Shown here: positions 17,229 to 25,683 of the stretch, one piece after another | Layout: each line of letters starts with the position of its first letter | Numbering within the stretch: position 1 is the stretch's first letter | Origin: Streptomyces sp. NBC_01317 | GTDB lineage: Bacteria > Actinomycetota > Actinomycetes > Streptomycetales > Streptomycetaceae | Reading direction: 5' to 3' | DNA: 64,000 bases | Assembly: GCF_035961655.1 (NCBI RefSeq) | Contig: NZ_CP108393.1 | Location: 7,897,501-7,961,500, forward strand | Translations under genes and position numbers: made by a program | Notes under the pieces: generated by a model | Databases searched by the model: none | Seen by the model: the letters and a program-made list of their open reading frames with translations, nothing else | What the model was told of the DNA's origin: nothing

Positions 17229-18752
17229 TCAGCTCTTCTTGATGTCGTAGGCGTAGAACTGCGAGTTCAGGCCGTTGAGAGGGTAGCCCGAGAGCTTCGA
17301 GGAGGCCACGACGATCTGCGGGTAGAGGTACAGCCAGTCACTGGCCGCGTCCTCGGCGATCCGCTGGTTGACCTTCTTCAGCAGCGCGGTTTGCTGGTCG
17401 GTGGTGTCCGACTGCTCGGCCTGCGTGACCCACTGCGTGACCTGCTTGTTGTTGTAGCCCCAGTAGAAGTCGGGGTTGCCGTACCAGACGATGTCGCGGT
17501 CGTTGACGTGCTCCTGGAGCGTCGCGCTGAAATCGTGGTTCTGGTAGACCTTCGTGTACCACTGGTCCGGCGTGATCACGTTGATCTTGACGTTGATCCC
17601 GACCTTCGCCAGCTGCGACTTGATGAACGTGGCGGCGGTGGGGTGCGGGTCGTAGTTCGGGGTGTCGAGGGTGAAGTCGAAGCCCTTGGGGTAGCCCGCC
17701 TCGGCCAGTTCCTTCTTGGCGAGCGCCGGGTCGTACGGATTGACGTGGGTCAGGTCCTCGTACCACGGGTCGGTCGGCGGGACCATCGACCCGATCAGCT
17801 TGCCGTAGCCGCCCCAGATGGACTCCAGCAGCTTCTTGTTGTCGATCGCCGAGGTGACCGCCTTACGGACCTTGACGTTGTCGAACGGCTTGACCTTGTC
17901 GTTGAAGGCCAGCAGCAGCTTGGTCGTCGAGCTGCCGCTGTTGACCTTGTACGCCGGGTTGGACTTGAACTGGGCGAGCGCGTCGGGGCTCTGCTCGCTG
18001 GTCACGACGTCCACGGCGTTGGTGAGCAGCGCGTTGTTGAGGGCGGTCGCGTCCTTGTAGTAGTGGAAGACGACTTCCTTGTTGGTCGCGGGGTCGCCCC
18101 AGTAGCCGGCGAACCGGTCGAGGCTCAGCGCGGAGCCCCGGGTCCACTTGTCCAGCTTGTACGGCCCGGTCCCGTCCTCCGACGTCTTCAGGTTCTTGGC
18201 CTGGGCGTTGATGATCCAGACGTAGCTGAGGTTGTAGATGAACGAGATGGACTTGCTCGACAGCGTGACCTTCACGGTGCTCGCGTCGGGGGTGTCGATG
18301 GACTTGACGACGGTGAGGCTGCTCTTGCGGGCCGACTGGGACGTGGGCCCCGTCACCTTCTCGATGCTGTACTTCACGTCGGCGGAGTCGAGGGCCTTGC
18401 CCGAGTGGAACTTCACACCGCCGCGGAGCTTGAAGGTGTAGGTCAGGCCGTCCGGGGACACCGTGTAGCTCTGGGCGAGCTGCTTCTCGACCTTGCCGTT
18501 GTCCGTGAGCTTGAACAGGCCTTCGTAGACGTTGCCGTTGAGCGCCTCGGTCACTCCCTGACCGCCGCCGCCCGTGTTGTCGAGGTTCTGCGGTTCGTAG
18601 ACGGAGCCGATGCCGACGGTCGCGTTCTTGTCGAAGGACCCGGACGCCGAGCCGCCCTTCTGGCTCGACGTGCCGCCGCCGCAGGCGGTGAGGGCGACGG
18701 ACACGGCGACCACCAGAGCGCCACCGGCGAGGGGCGTGGAAATTCGTTTCAC
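17229..18752 (-). CDS. Peptide-type ABC importer, solute-binding lipoprotein (family 5)
   Basis: A 507-residue lipoprotein. The signal peptide ends in the lipobox LTAC (Cys24), so the protein would be anchored on the outer face of the membrane. Family 5 binding-protein signatures include LAQSYTVSPDGLTYTFKLR, VKFHSGKALDSADVKYS and, near the end, the domain that closes over the ligand. Ligand is probably a peptide or similar-sized compound such as an opine or glycoconjugate; nothing in the sequence settles this. Start: GTG 18752 with AGGAG six bases upstream, chosen over ORF starts up to 19010. Confidence 0.92.
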   Translation of the reverse strand: MKRISTPLAGGALVVAVSVALTACGGGTSSQKGGSASGSFDKNATVGIGSVYEPQNLDNTGGGGQGVTEALNGNVYEGLFKLTDNGKVEKQLAQSYTVSPDGLTYTFKLRGGVKFHSGKALDSADVKYSIEKVTGPTSQSARKSSLTVVKSIDTPDASTVKVTLSSKSISFIYNLSYVWIINAQAKNLKTSEDGTGPYKLDKWTRGSALSLDRFAGYWGDPATNKEVVFHYYKDATALNNALLTNAVDVVTSEQSPDALAQFKSNPAYKVNSGSSTTKLLLAFNDKVKPFDNVKVRKAVTSAIDNKKLLESIWGGYGKLIGSMVPPTDPWYEDLTHVNPYDPALAKKELAEAGYPKGFDFTLDTPNYDPHPTAATFIKSQLAKVGINVKINVITPDQWYTKVYQNHDFSATLQEHVNDRDIVWYGNPDFYWGYNNKQVTQWVTQAEQSDTTDQQTALLKKVNQRIAEDAASDWLYLYPQIVVASSKLSGYPLNGLNSQFYAYDIKKS

Positions 18753-18892
18753 TTCGTTCTCCTGAGAGGCGGCCGCCGGAGGTCTGGCGGGGGCGCTGGT
18801 GCGTGCGTGCTTCGGTGCGCGCGTGCGGGGTTCGTGGGGTGGGGGGCCTTCGGGGCTTGTACGGGAGGGGCGGCCGGCTCGGCCTCTCGGCC

Positions 18893-19624
18893 TCAGCCGA
18901 TCGTGTGGCCGTCGCGGAAGACGGGGAGCTTCTCGCCGGCCCTGACGGGCAGGTGGAGCCGGTTCTGCGGGGGAGGCAGCGGACAGTTGTACTGGGCCGA
19001 GAATCCGCACGGTGGCACGAAGGCGCGGTTGAAGTCCAGGGTGACGGTCTCGACGCCGTCCTCGCGCGGGACGAAGAGGAAGCGGCCCGAGCCGTAGGTC
19101 TCGACCCCGTTGGTCGGGTCGCCGAAGACCAGGAGCAGGGTGCCCTCGTCGTCGAAGGCCGCCAGGGTGTAGTCGACCCCGTCGAGCGAGAGGCTGATGT
19201 CACCGGGGACGATCATGCCCCGGCTGCCCCCGTTGTCGCGTATGTACTCGAAGGGGATCCGGCGGTCGGCGGCGACCGGGGTGAACGTGGCGCGCGTCAC
19301 CCACGCCGGGTCGTGGTCGTACGTCTCGATGTGGGAGAAGTGCTGGATGGCGGGGGAGCGGGCGTCCCAGAAACGCAGACCGTGTTCCGGTTCCCCGGTG
19401 AGGAGGTCGGCCCGTTCGAGCGTCGTCACCCGGAGGTGCGGGGGAAGCCCCTGGCGTTCGGCCCCGGGGTCCGGCTCCGTACCCGCGGGCAGCCACCGGG
19501 TCTCGACCAGGGCGAGGTTGCCGGTGGGCGCCGTCACGGACGCGGCCCGCGCGGTGCGCCACGCGTTCCAGTCGTCCGGCGCGGGGTCGGTGGTCCGCGC
19601 CGAGGCGCTCGACGGGAGGGACAT
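18893..19624 (-). CDS. DUF1684 protein
   Basis: A 243-residue cytosolic protein of the DUF1684 family. Hallmarks are LLLVFGDPTNGVETYGSGRF, LDFNRAFVPPCGFSAQYNCP and PPPQNRLHLPVRAGEK. The conserved Asn, Cys and Pro cluster near the C-terminus suggests a binding or catalytic site, but no reaction is established as far as I know. It precedes the importer genes on the same strand by 140 bases, so it may act on the imported compound. The start at ATG 19624 has no clear ribosome site. A palindrome lies 24 bases upstream. Confidence 0.8.
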   Translation of the reverse strand: MSLPSSASARTTDPAPDDWNAWRTARAASVTAPTGNLALVETRWLPAGTEPDPGAERQGLPPHLRVTTLERADLLTGEPEHGLRFWDARSPAIQHFSHIETYDHDPAWVTRATFTPVAADRRIPFEYIRDNGGSRGMIVPGDISLSLDGVDYTLAAFDDEGTLLLVFGDPTNGVETYGSGRFLFVPREDGVETVTLDFNRAFVPPCGFSAQYNCPLPPPQNRLHLPVRAGEKLPVFRDGHTIG

Positions 19625-19647
19625 GCTGACTCGATTCAACGGCGAGG

Positions 19648-19667
19648 ATGTGTGCTTCGACACACGT
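19648..19667. promoter_or_regulatory. Palindrome upstream of the DUF1684/importer genes
   Basis: ATGTGTG and CACACGT are inverted around CTTCGA (one mismatch), 24 bases before the DUF1684 start. Location and size fit a repressor site for the importer operon. No regulator gene is adjacent. Confidence 0.35.
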
Positions 19668-20144
19668 CTCGAAAGGTGAGATGGGGAGGCCGGACCCGGG
19701 GGCGGGCGTGGCGTGACGGGGAGTGGAACGGCCCTGTTCCGTGGTGTGCTGCGGAGGGGCGGGCGGCTCGGCTCGTGTCCACTCCGTGGGACGCGGGTCC
19801 GGTCGTGGCGCCGGCGGAGGCCGCGGGCGCAGGCCGCGCAGCCCAAGGGAGCCCGGGGGGACCGGTCAGGCGTCGGAGCGGCTACAGAGAGCGCTCGCGA
19901 CGCGGAGGAGGTCCACGTGGGCTCGGCCGACGAGGTGCAGGGAGCGGAACACGGGGCAAGATTCGCACACGCTTTCCCAGGGGTCAAACAAGCCAAACCG
20001 GATGCTTCATCAGAAGTCGACCCGCCGGGCTCCGGCGGCTCCCGGACCGCCGTCCGGCGGTGAACTCCACTCGGGTCACGGAGAGATAACAGACCGGTTC
20101 GGCGGTCCTCCGTCGTGGGGGCGGGCTTCCCGGCGGCGCCGGGA
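19668..20144. other. Gene-free divergent stretch
   Basis: Almost 480 bases between two divergent genes. The only structure I can support is a short hairpin, ACCGCC-GTCC-GGCGGT at 20046-20061. No ORF with a ribosome site was seen. It may hold promoters for both flanking genes. Confidence 0.45.
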
Positions 20145-20150
20145 TACGGT
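20145..20150 (+). promoter_or_regulatory. -10 element of a probable leaderless promoter
   Basis: TACGGT lies six bases before the GTG at 20157 and there is no Shine-Dalgarno sequence. This favours GTG 20157 over the upstream GTG at 20115 as the start. Confidence 0.5.
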
Positions 20151-20156
20151 GCTGAG

Positions 20157-21749
20157 GTGGTGATCAGCGGAGCGGACACAGAAGCGGGGACGGCGGTGCT
20201 GCTCGCGGCGGCGCCCGCGGGCAAAGGGCGTCTGGTCGACGCCACGTCGGTCCTGCCGGCGCTCGCGACCGTGGCCCCCAGCACCTTGACCGGTACGCAG
20301 GCGGCGACCGTGATCGAACTGGCCGACCCGCTGGACCCGCAGACCGTCCTCACCCGGATCCGCGCGGCCGCCACCACGGCCGGGCCGCTCTTCCTCTACA
20401 TCGCCGGGCAGCTCCAACTGGACCACAAGCAGAGCCTGTTCCACCTGGCGCTGGCCCGCTCGACCCCGGCCACCCTGCGCTACACCGGCCTGCCGTGGCA
20501 CTGGCTGGTCAGCGAACTCAAGCTCCGCAGACCGGGCACGACCACGGTGGTGGTGGACCTGGTGGCCGACGGGGAGGCCTGGCGGCAGGTCACCACCGAG
20601 GGCATCGGGCTCGGTTACGGCATCCGCCTGTACGGGCGCGTGGTCCCGGCCCCGTCACGCCGTACGGTCCTCGCCCCGTCCTATCTCGCGGCGTGCGCGG
20701 CGATCTGGCGCAGCGGGATGCGCCCGGCGCTCACCCACCTGCACGAACAGGCGACGGCTCGTGCGGCCACCCCCGACGCGCTGTTCCTCGCGGTCGACAC
20801 CGCACCCGCGTCCCCGTCCCCGGACTTCCGCTCCACCGAGGCGGCCTGGACACCTTCGGGTCCGCCCGTCGGCGCAGACCTCCCGCCCGCCCCCGGGGGA
20901 ACGGCCCCCACCCAGGCGACCGCCGCACCACCTGCCGGGCAAGCGCCCCTTTCGCCGTCCCCCGCCGGTCCCGCCGCCCAGGCGTCCCCCACCGGGCCCG
21001 CCATCGAGGCCGCCCCTGACCGCCCGGCCGTCCCGGAGTCCACGGGCGGCCCCGGCGCATCGGGGTCCACGGCCGGGCCCGCCATCGCGGCCACTCCTGA
21101 CCGTCCGGCTGTCCCGGAGTCCACGGCCGGGCCCGCCTCCTCGGCGACTCCCGCCGTCCCCGCGGCCCCCGCCCCCGAGCGGGCCCTTCCGGCCTCCCCG
21201 CGGCCGGCCGCGGGCCGTCGTGTCCCGGGGCGGGGCAACTGGCCGCCGGCCTGGGGGACGGACGACCGTACGCCGGTGCGGCCGGTGGCCGGTACCGTCG
21301 CCACCCCTGGCCCCGATCCCGACCCCGAGCCCGCGCCCCAGCCCGAGACCGATCCCCACCCGGCGATCCTCGCCGCCGCGCGGGACGGCCGGCACGCCGA
21401 GGCGGCGTCCATCGCGGCCACCTGGGAGAGCGCCGCGCTCCGCACGTACGGGCCCGGCTCCGCGCAGGCGATCCACTGGCTGGAGGTACGGGCCGACCTC
21501 GCCCGCCTCGTCGGCGACGCCGCCCGCAGCTGCGAGCTGTGGATGGCGGCGGCTCAGGCCCGCCTCGCGCGGGGCGAGGCCGGCGACGACAAGGACGTCG
21601 AGGCGAACGTCGACCGCGCCCATCACCAGTGGGAGCAACTCGACGACCCCGTACGCGCCCGCTCACTCGCCCCGGCGCTCACCGCCCTGCGCCGCGCGGT
21701 GCCGGGCCGCAAGGACGGGGCGCTCCAGGCGATCCAGCGGCGCATCTGA
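20157..21749 (+). CDS. Large Pro/Ala-rich protein of unknown function with helical C-terminal domain
   Basis: A 530-residue protein in three parts. Residues 1-190 are a compact alpha/beta domain with strands AGTAVLLAAAP, AATVIELADP, GPLFLYIAGQL and TTTVVVDLVAD, plausibly a Rossmann- or caspase-like layout, but no catalytic dyad is recognisable. About 200-400 is a Pro/Ala/Thr-rich linker with an 81-bp tandem repeat. The last 120 residues form TPR-like helices (ILAAARDGRHAEAASIAATW, IHWLEVRADLARLVGDAARS). It has no signal peptide. I know similar uncharacterised proteins occur across Streptomyces; I cannot name a function. The start is set by the TACGGT element. It converges with the DedA gene. 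Confidence 0.65.
   Translation: MVISGADTEAGTAVLLAAAPAGKGRLVDATSVLPALATVAPSTLTGTQAATVIELADPLDPQTVLTRIRAAATTAGPLFLYIAGQLQLDHKQSLFHLALARSTPATLRYTGLPWHWLVSELKLRRPGTTTVVVDLVADGEAWRQVTTEGIGLGYGIRLYGRVVPAPSRRTVLAPSYLAACAAIWRSGMRPALTHLHEQATARAATPDALFLAVDTAPASPSPDFRSTEAAWTPSGPPVGADLPPAPGGTAPTQATAAPPAGQAPLSPSPAGPAAQASPTGPAIEAAPDRPAVPESTGGPGASGSTAGPAIAATPDRPAVPESTAGPASSATPAVPAAPAPERALPASPRPAAGRRVPGRGNWPPAWGTDDRTPVRPVAGTVATPGPDPDPEPAPQPETDPHPAILAAARDGRHAEAASIAATWESAALRTYGPGSAQAIHWLEVRADLARLVGDAARSCELWMAAAQARLARGEAGDDKDVEANVDRAHHQWEQLDDPVRARSLAPALTALRRAVPGRKDGALQAIQRRI
20994..21155 (+). repeat. 81-bp imperfect tandem repeat in a coding linker
   Basis: Two 27-codon units start GPAIEAAPDRPAVPEST and GPAIAATPDRPAVPEST. 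They keep the reading frame and lie in the Pro/Ala-rich linker of the gene at 20157. Confidence 0.8.
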
Positions 21750-21769
21750 CCTGGGGCGCCCGGCCGCGC

Positions 21770-21837
21770 CGTACGACGCACAGCACCTCCGTACGACGCA
21801 CAGCACCTCCGTACGACGCGCCGCCCCGTACGACGCG
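21770..21837. repeat. 20-bp tandem repeats between convergent genes
   Basis: The unit CGTACGACGCACAGCACCTC occurs at 21770-21789 and 21790-21809. Two partial copies, CGTACGACGCG, follow at 21810 and 21827. They fill the gap between the stops of the 20157 gene and the DedA gene. No hairpin terminator is evident in this gap. Confidence 0.85.
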
Positions 21838-21867
21838 TCACCCCCGCACGGCACACCGCCCCCGCGC

Positions 21868-22566
21868 TCAGTCGTCCGCCCGCTCCTCCGGCTTCGTACC
21901 CTCCCCGCCGTCCCCGTCCTCCCCCTCCCCGCGCTCCTCCTCGGCCCGCCGCCTCCGGCGCCGGATCACATGCCGCGCGACCAACGCCGCGATCAGCACC
22001 CCGAGCCCGATCAGCACATACGTCTGGTAGCGCGAGATCTCGTCGTAGATCGGCCCGATGTTCGTGCCCGCCGTATAGCCGAGCCCCGCCCACAGCCCCA
22101 CCCACAACACGGCCCCCAGGCTGTTGAACGCGAGGAACCGCAACCACGGCATGCCCGTCGTCCCGGCGATGATCCCGTTGGCCTGGCGCAGCCCCTCCAC
22201 GAAGCGGGCGATCGTGACGACCTTCCCGCCGTTGCGGGTGAAGAAGTCCTCGGCGCGGCCGAACCTCTCCGGGGTGAGGAAGATGTACCGCCCCCACCGG
22301 TGGACGAACGCCCGGCCGCCGGTGCGGCCGATGACGTACCCGATGTTGTCCCCGACGATCGCCGCCGCGACGGCGATCGCCGCGATGGCGAAGATGTTGA
22401 GCTGCCCCGCCCCGGCGTAGACCGCCGCGGCGATCAGGATCGTCTCGCCGGGAGCCGGCACACCGAAGTCCTCGACCAGGATCAGCAGGCCGACCGCCAG
22501 GTAGCCGTAGTGGTCGAGCAGCGGGGCCAGATACGCGAGCGGACCGGGCAGGGGAGGTGCGGCCAT
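21868..22566 (-). CDS. DedA-family membrane protein
   Basis: A 232-residue membrane protein of the DedA/SNARE-associated family. Diagnostic stretches are LVEDFGVPAPGETILIAA near 30-48, GDNIGYVIGRTGG near 70-82, and GRAEDFFTRNGGKVVTIARFVEGLRQANGIIAGTT, which holds the conserved F-x3-GK-x5-RF-x2-G-x-R core. The C-terminal tail is highly charged (RRRRRR, then Glu-rich). DedA proteins are membrane-potential-linked and several are lipid flippases (undecaprenyl phosphate or phospholipid); which applies here is unknown. The ATG at 22566 precedes the first hydrophobic segment. It is divergent from the toxin-antitoxin pair. Confidence 0.9.
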   Translation of the reverse strand: MAAPPLPGPLAYLAPLLDHYGYLAVGLLILVEDFGVPAPGETILIAAAVYAGAGQLNIFAIAAIAVAAAIVGDNIGYVIGRTGGRAFVHRWGRYIFLTPERFGRAEDFFTRNGGKVVTIARFVEGLRQANGIIAGTTGMPWLRFLAFNSLGAVLWVGLWAGLGYTAGTNIGPIYDEISRYQTYVLIGLGVLIAALVARHVIRRRRRRAEEERGEGEDGDGGEGTKPEERADD

Positions 22567-22659
22567 GAACCCATCTTGCTCTTCCGCCCCACGAACCCGA
22601 CGCACCCCGGGCGCGCGCCCCCACCCGGCGGACCGTCTCCGTACGGGGGCTCTCCCGCG

Positions 22660-22679
22660 CGGTACCAATCAGGTACCGT
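22660..22679 (+). promoter_or_regulatory. Operator overlapping the -10 of the toxin-antitoxin operon
   Basis: CGGTACC and GGTACCG are perfect inverted 7-bp arms around AATCA. The right arm contains TACCGT (22674-22679), a -10 element six bases from the ATG at 22686. A dimeric ribbon-helix-helix antitoxin bound here would block its own promoter. This fits the usual autoregulation of such pairs. Confidence 0.6.
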
Positions 22680-22685
22680 ACGGTC

Positions 22686-22928
22686 ATGCCTTCTCTGAAC
22701 GTGTCCTTCACCGATGAGGAACTCGAACATGTCCGGGTCGCCGCGGCAGCCGAGGGCAAGAGCCTGAAGCAGTACCTGCACGACCTCGGCGTCCGCGAAC
22801 ACCAGCGCAGGACGTTCGTCACCGGCGCGCTGGACTGGGGCGACAAGCTCCGCGGCCAGTTCGACGAGGCCTTCCCCGAGGAGATCCCCGCCGCACAGCG
22901 TCCCGGATACGGAGCCAGTGCCGCCTGA
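22686..22928 (+). CDS. Ribbon-helix-helix antitoxin
   Basis: An 80-residue protein. The N-terminal 45 residues fit a ribbon-helix-helix DNA-binding unit: strand SLNVSFT, then helices DEELEHVRVAAAAEG and SLKQYLHDLGVREHQ. The C-terminal 35 residues (LDWGDKLRGQFDEAFPEE) are acidic and probably wrap the toxin. Its stop overlaps the toxin start by one base (TGATG), so synthesis is coupled. The -10 element and palindrome just upstream suggest a leaderless, self-repressed operon. Antitoxins of this type neutralise the partner and repress transcription together with it. Confidence 0.75.
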   Translation: MPSLNVSFTDEELEHVRVAAAAEGKSLKQYLHDLGVREHQRRTFVTGALDWGDKLRGQFDEAFPEEIPAAQRPGYGASAA

Positions 22929-23302
22929 TGCTCCTGTACGTGGATGTGCCCTGGCTGCTCGACGTCCAGGAAGGGGCCGTCCCCGAGGACGTGTCGATAG
23001 CGGACTACTCCGCGCTGGTCGCGGCCGTCGCCCGGCACCGGACGAAGCTGCCGACGCTCGCCGCCGCCGACCCCGACGCGGCCTGGCGGGCGGCGGCGCT
23101 CTTGCACACCATCGTGCGGCTGGAGCCGCTGCCCCAGCGCAACAGCTGGTTCGCGGCCCTCGTCGCCGCCCAGTACATGGGGCAGTCCGGTGAGGGCATC
23201 GATCCGCCGTACGGCGCCCTCCCCGAGCTGGTCCGCAAGATCCAGACCGGCGGTGTGACCCTTTACGACGTGGCCGAGCAGCTGCGCCTGTGGCGCATCT
23301 GA
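22928..23302 (+). CDS. Doc/Fic-like toxin with degenerate active site
   Basis: A 124-residue helical protein resembling Doc of the Fic superfamily. DAAWRAAALLHTIVRLEPLPQRNSWFAA lies where Doc has its helix followed by the HxFx(D)xNKR loop, and the last 20 residues (TGGVTLYDVAEQLRLW) match the Doc C-terminal helix. In this protein the motif His is replaced (the aligned stretch reads EPLPQRNSW), Asn is kept, and Lys-Arg becomes Ser-Trp. Doc phosphorylates EF-Tu; without the His that reaction is doubtful. The partner antitoxin is immediately upstream with one-base overlap. Fold assignment is by eye. Confidence 0.65.
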   Translation: MLLYVDVPWLLDVQEGAVPEDVSIADYSALVAAVARHRTKLPTLAAADPDAAWRAAALLHTIVRLEPLPQRNSWFAALVAAQYMGQSGEGIDPPYGALPELVRKIQTGGVTLYDVAEQLRLWRI

Positions 23303-23381
23303 CGCTGACGGTACGGGCCTTCGCCCACCGTGTCCCGAGCGCCGTGCGACCCCTCGCTACCGGTCGTGACAGGATGTCCGT

Positions 23382-23888
23382 ATGCCTAGCAACATTTACT
23401 TCGACATCACCATCCAGGATGAGGCCGCGGGAAGGATCGTCTTCAAGCTGTACGACGACGTCGTACCGAAGACGGCCAAGAACTTCCGGGAGCTGGCCAC
23501 CGGCGAGCACGGCTTCGGCTACGCGGGCTCGCCCTTCCACCGGGTCATCCCGGACTTCATGCTTCAGGGAGGCGACTTCACCCGGGGCGACGGCACGGGT
23601 GGCAAGAGCATCTACGGCGAGAAGTTCGCCGACGAGGGCTTCACCCTCACGCACGACCGGCCGTTCCTGCTGTCCATGGCGAACGCCGGCCCGAACAGCA
23701 ACGGCTCGCAGTTCTTCATCACCACGGTGAAGACGCCGTGGCTGGACGGCAAGCACGTGGTCTTCGGCGAGGTCGTCGAGGGCGAGGACCTGGTCAAGAA
23801 GATCGAGTCCCTGGGGTCCCGCTCCGGTGCCACCCGCTCCAAGATCGCCGTCTCGGCGTCCGGCGTCGTCGACGAGGCCGGCAAGTAG
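23382..23888 (+). CDS. Cyclophilin-type peptidyl-prolyl isomerase
   Basis: A 168-residue single-domain cyclophilin without a signal peptide, so cytosolic. Active-site residues include [15 protein letters not shown] (Arg and Phe around 56-68), [16 protein letters not shown] (99-114) and [12 protein letters not shown]. Such proteins speed cis-trans isomerisation of Xaa-Pro bonds and help folding. The strong hairpin terminator directly after the stop and the promoter-sized gap upstream suggest a single-gene unit. CAGGAT lies six bases before the ATG and could serve as -10 or, less well, as a ribosome site. Confidence 0.95.
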   Translation: MPSNIYFDITIQDEAAGRIVFKLYDDVVPKTAKNFRELATGEHGFGYAGSPFHRVIPDFMLQGGDFTRGDGTGGKSIYGEKFADEGFTLTHDRPFLLSMANAGPNSNGSQFFITTVKTPWLDGKHVVFGEVVEGEDLVKKIESLGSRSGATRSKIAVSASGVVDEAGK

Positions 23889-23909
23889 TCCTCTCGCCTC
23901 TCAGCCCCT

Positions 23910-23966
23910 GATCCGCCCCCGCACCGCCGACCGATGACCGTCGGCGGTGCGGGGGCGGATCGTTTT
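23910..23966 (+). terminator. Strong intrinsic terminator after cyclophilin
   Basis: A perfect 22-bp stem (23910-23931 with 23940-23961) closes an eight-base loop and is followed by GTTTTTC. It is the clearest Rho-independent terminator in the window and carries the T-run that most others here lack. Confidence 0.95.
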
Positions 23967-24149
23967 TCTCCGGCACCCGCCCCGTTTCGTGCCTGTCATG
24001 CCATCGGCGTCTTGATCTTGTAGGGGTTGTCGGAGTGCTGTCGGCGTTGTGTCCCGGAGCCGTAACCGGCTGAGGGGGCCGGGTCCCGCCCTCGTACCCC
24101 GTGGTGACCGCACCGGACGTTCCGGAGCGTCTGACCTCGGGAGACACGC

Positions 24150-25175
24150 ATGTTGAACCACCGCGCCAAGCTGATCGCCGCCACCGCCGTGGCCGCGGGA
24201 GCGATGCTCCTGACCGCCTGCGAAGGGGACGACACCGGCGCCGCGGGGACGGTCGCCCCCTCGGCGGCGGAGTCGAGCGGGCACCCGCACACCGGCGCGC
24301 CGGCGGTCGACGTGATCGGTAAGTACGACCCCGTCGACCGGAGCGACGCCGTCTTCTTCGCCTCCGTACTCAACGGCGCCAACGAGGTGCCCACCCAGGG
24401 CGGCCCGGCCGTCGGGGACAAGGACGGACACGCCATCGCGCTGATGCGCGTCCAGGGCGACGAGGTCTCCTTCGCCTTCACATGGAAGGGCACCGGCACC
24501 CCCACCGCCGGGCACATCCACCAGGGCGGCGCGGGCACCAACGGCGACGTGAAGATCCCCTTCTTCACCGAGAAGCTGCCCGGCGGCCGTGACTCCGTCT
24601 ACGGGACCGTCAAGGTCACCGACGCGGCGCTGCTCAAGAGCCTCAAGGCGGACCCCGGACAGTTCTACTTCAACCTCCACACCGCGGAGTTCCCGGGCGG
24701 CGCCGTTCGCGGGCAGGTCCACCGGCTGCCGCTCCCGATGAGCCTCCCCGAGGCCTTCCAGGGCAACAGCCTCCACTCCGTCGTCACCGGCGCCCAGATC
24801 TACGCCTGCACCAAGCAGCCGGGCGGCGACGGGAAGTTCATCCAGGACAACGTGAAGGCCACGCTCGACGGCAACATCGCCCACACCTTCCAGAAGTCCG
24901 GCCCCACCGGGCCGCCCCAGTGGATCGCACCCGACCACTCCGCCGTCACGGGCAAGGTGCTCCACAAGATCCCGAACGGCGACGGCAACATCCCCGAACT
25001 GGTCCTGGCGGCAACCCAGTCCGGCACGTCCGGCGGCGAATTCTCCGCCACGAAGCTGGTGTTGCGCCTGAACACGGAAGGAGGCGTGGCCCCGACCGGC
25101 ACGTGCGACCCCACCACCCACCGCAAGGCATCGGTCCCGTACCAGGCCGACTACCTCTTCCTCAGCGGCAAGTAG
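24150..25175 (+). CDS. CHRD-domain lipoprotein
   Basis: A 341-residue lipoprotein with lipobox LTAC (Cys24). The CHRD domain spans about 66-195: FFASVLNGANEVP, GHIHQGGAGTNGDV and FYFNLHTAEFPGGAVRGQV are characteristic. The remaining residues look like a DUF3455-type domain (QGNSLHSVVTGAQIYAC). CHRD domains bind ligands or metals outside the cell; the precise role is unknown. His residues in GHPHTG after the lipobox and in the CHRD loop could bind metal, but that is inference. No operon partners are evident. Confidence 0.85.
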   Translation: MLNHRAKLIAATAVAAGAMLLTACEGDDTGAAGTVAPSAAESSGHPHTGAPAVDVIGKYDPVDRSDAVFFASVLNGANEVPTQGGPAVGDKDGHAIALMRVQGDEVSFAFTWKGTGTPTAGHIHQGGAGTNGDVKIPFFTEKLPGGRDSVYGTVKVTDAALLKSLKADPGQFYFNLHTAEFPGGAVRGQVHRLPLPMSLPEAFQGNSLHSVVTGAQIYACTKQPGGDGKFIQDNVKATLDGNIAHTFQKSGPTGPPQWIAPDHSAVTGKVLHKIPNGDGNIPELVLAATQSGTSGGEFSATKLVLRLNTEGGVAPTGTCDPTTHRKASVPYQADYLFLSGK

Positions 25176-25290
25176 TCCGTAACTGACGCCGAAGCGCCCG
25201 GGGGACGGTCCCGAACACGGTTCCCCGGCGCGCCAGTTGGCCGCGCCGCTTGTTGAGCGTCGTGGTCCGCTGGGGTCGTGTCACTCCGGG

Positions 25291-25596
25291 TCAGGCGTCC
25301 CACTGGTCGCAGTACTCGATGTGGATCTCGCGCGCGTCGCCGAGAACGCCGTCGTTGGAGTGGAGTCGGGAGGGGGACCGGTTGGCTCGCTTCGGCACGT
25401 GGACCAGTGAGCGGGGGGAAGGGGCCGCGAGCGACCACAGCCCGCCGATTCGCTGCGCGGCATCCTGATCGAGGTACGCGTCCAGGTGCCGGTCGTGGTC
25501 GATGAGCACGGCGTGGACCAGAGGCCGGGCCGGCCGGATGACTTTGAACTCCATGGGTCCGAGCCGTGCTCGGTGGATCGTGATCGGCAGTTTCAT
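25291..25596 (-). CDS. Small hypothetical protein
   Basis: A 101-residue protein. GGAG lies 6 bases before the ATG at 25596, which supports the start. The N-terminal half is strand-like with HAVLIDHDRHLDAYL. The middle is rich in Ser, Pro and Arg. No signal peptide, membrane segment or family motif is visible. It stands alone, with the TetR gene 87 bases upstream on the same strand. I do not recognise it. Confidence 0.5.
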   Translation of the reverse strand: MKLPITIHRARLGPMEFKVIRPARPLVHAVLIDHDRHLDAYLDQDAAQRIGGLWSLAAPSPRSLVHVPKRANRSPSRLHSNDGVLGDAREIHIEYCDQWDA

Positions 25597-25683
25597 CGGT
25601 TCTCCGGGGCACGCGAACGATCCCGATCCGTAACGTCCCTTGTCCGGCGGTCGGCTGGGATGATACGCGGCCGGCCGGGACGG

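Noticed and set aside
17070..19097. A 675-residue plus-strand ORF opposite the importer binding protein
   Set aside because: Mirror of the binding-protein codons; the real gene has lipobox, ribosome site and operon context.
19625..20156. Possible small RNA or riboswitch in the 530-base divergent gap
   Set aside because: Only short hairpins are visible, and no conserved riboswitch core could be recognised by eye.
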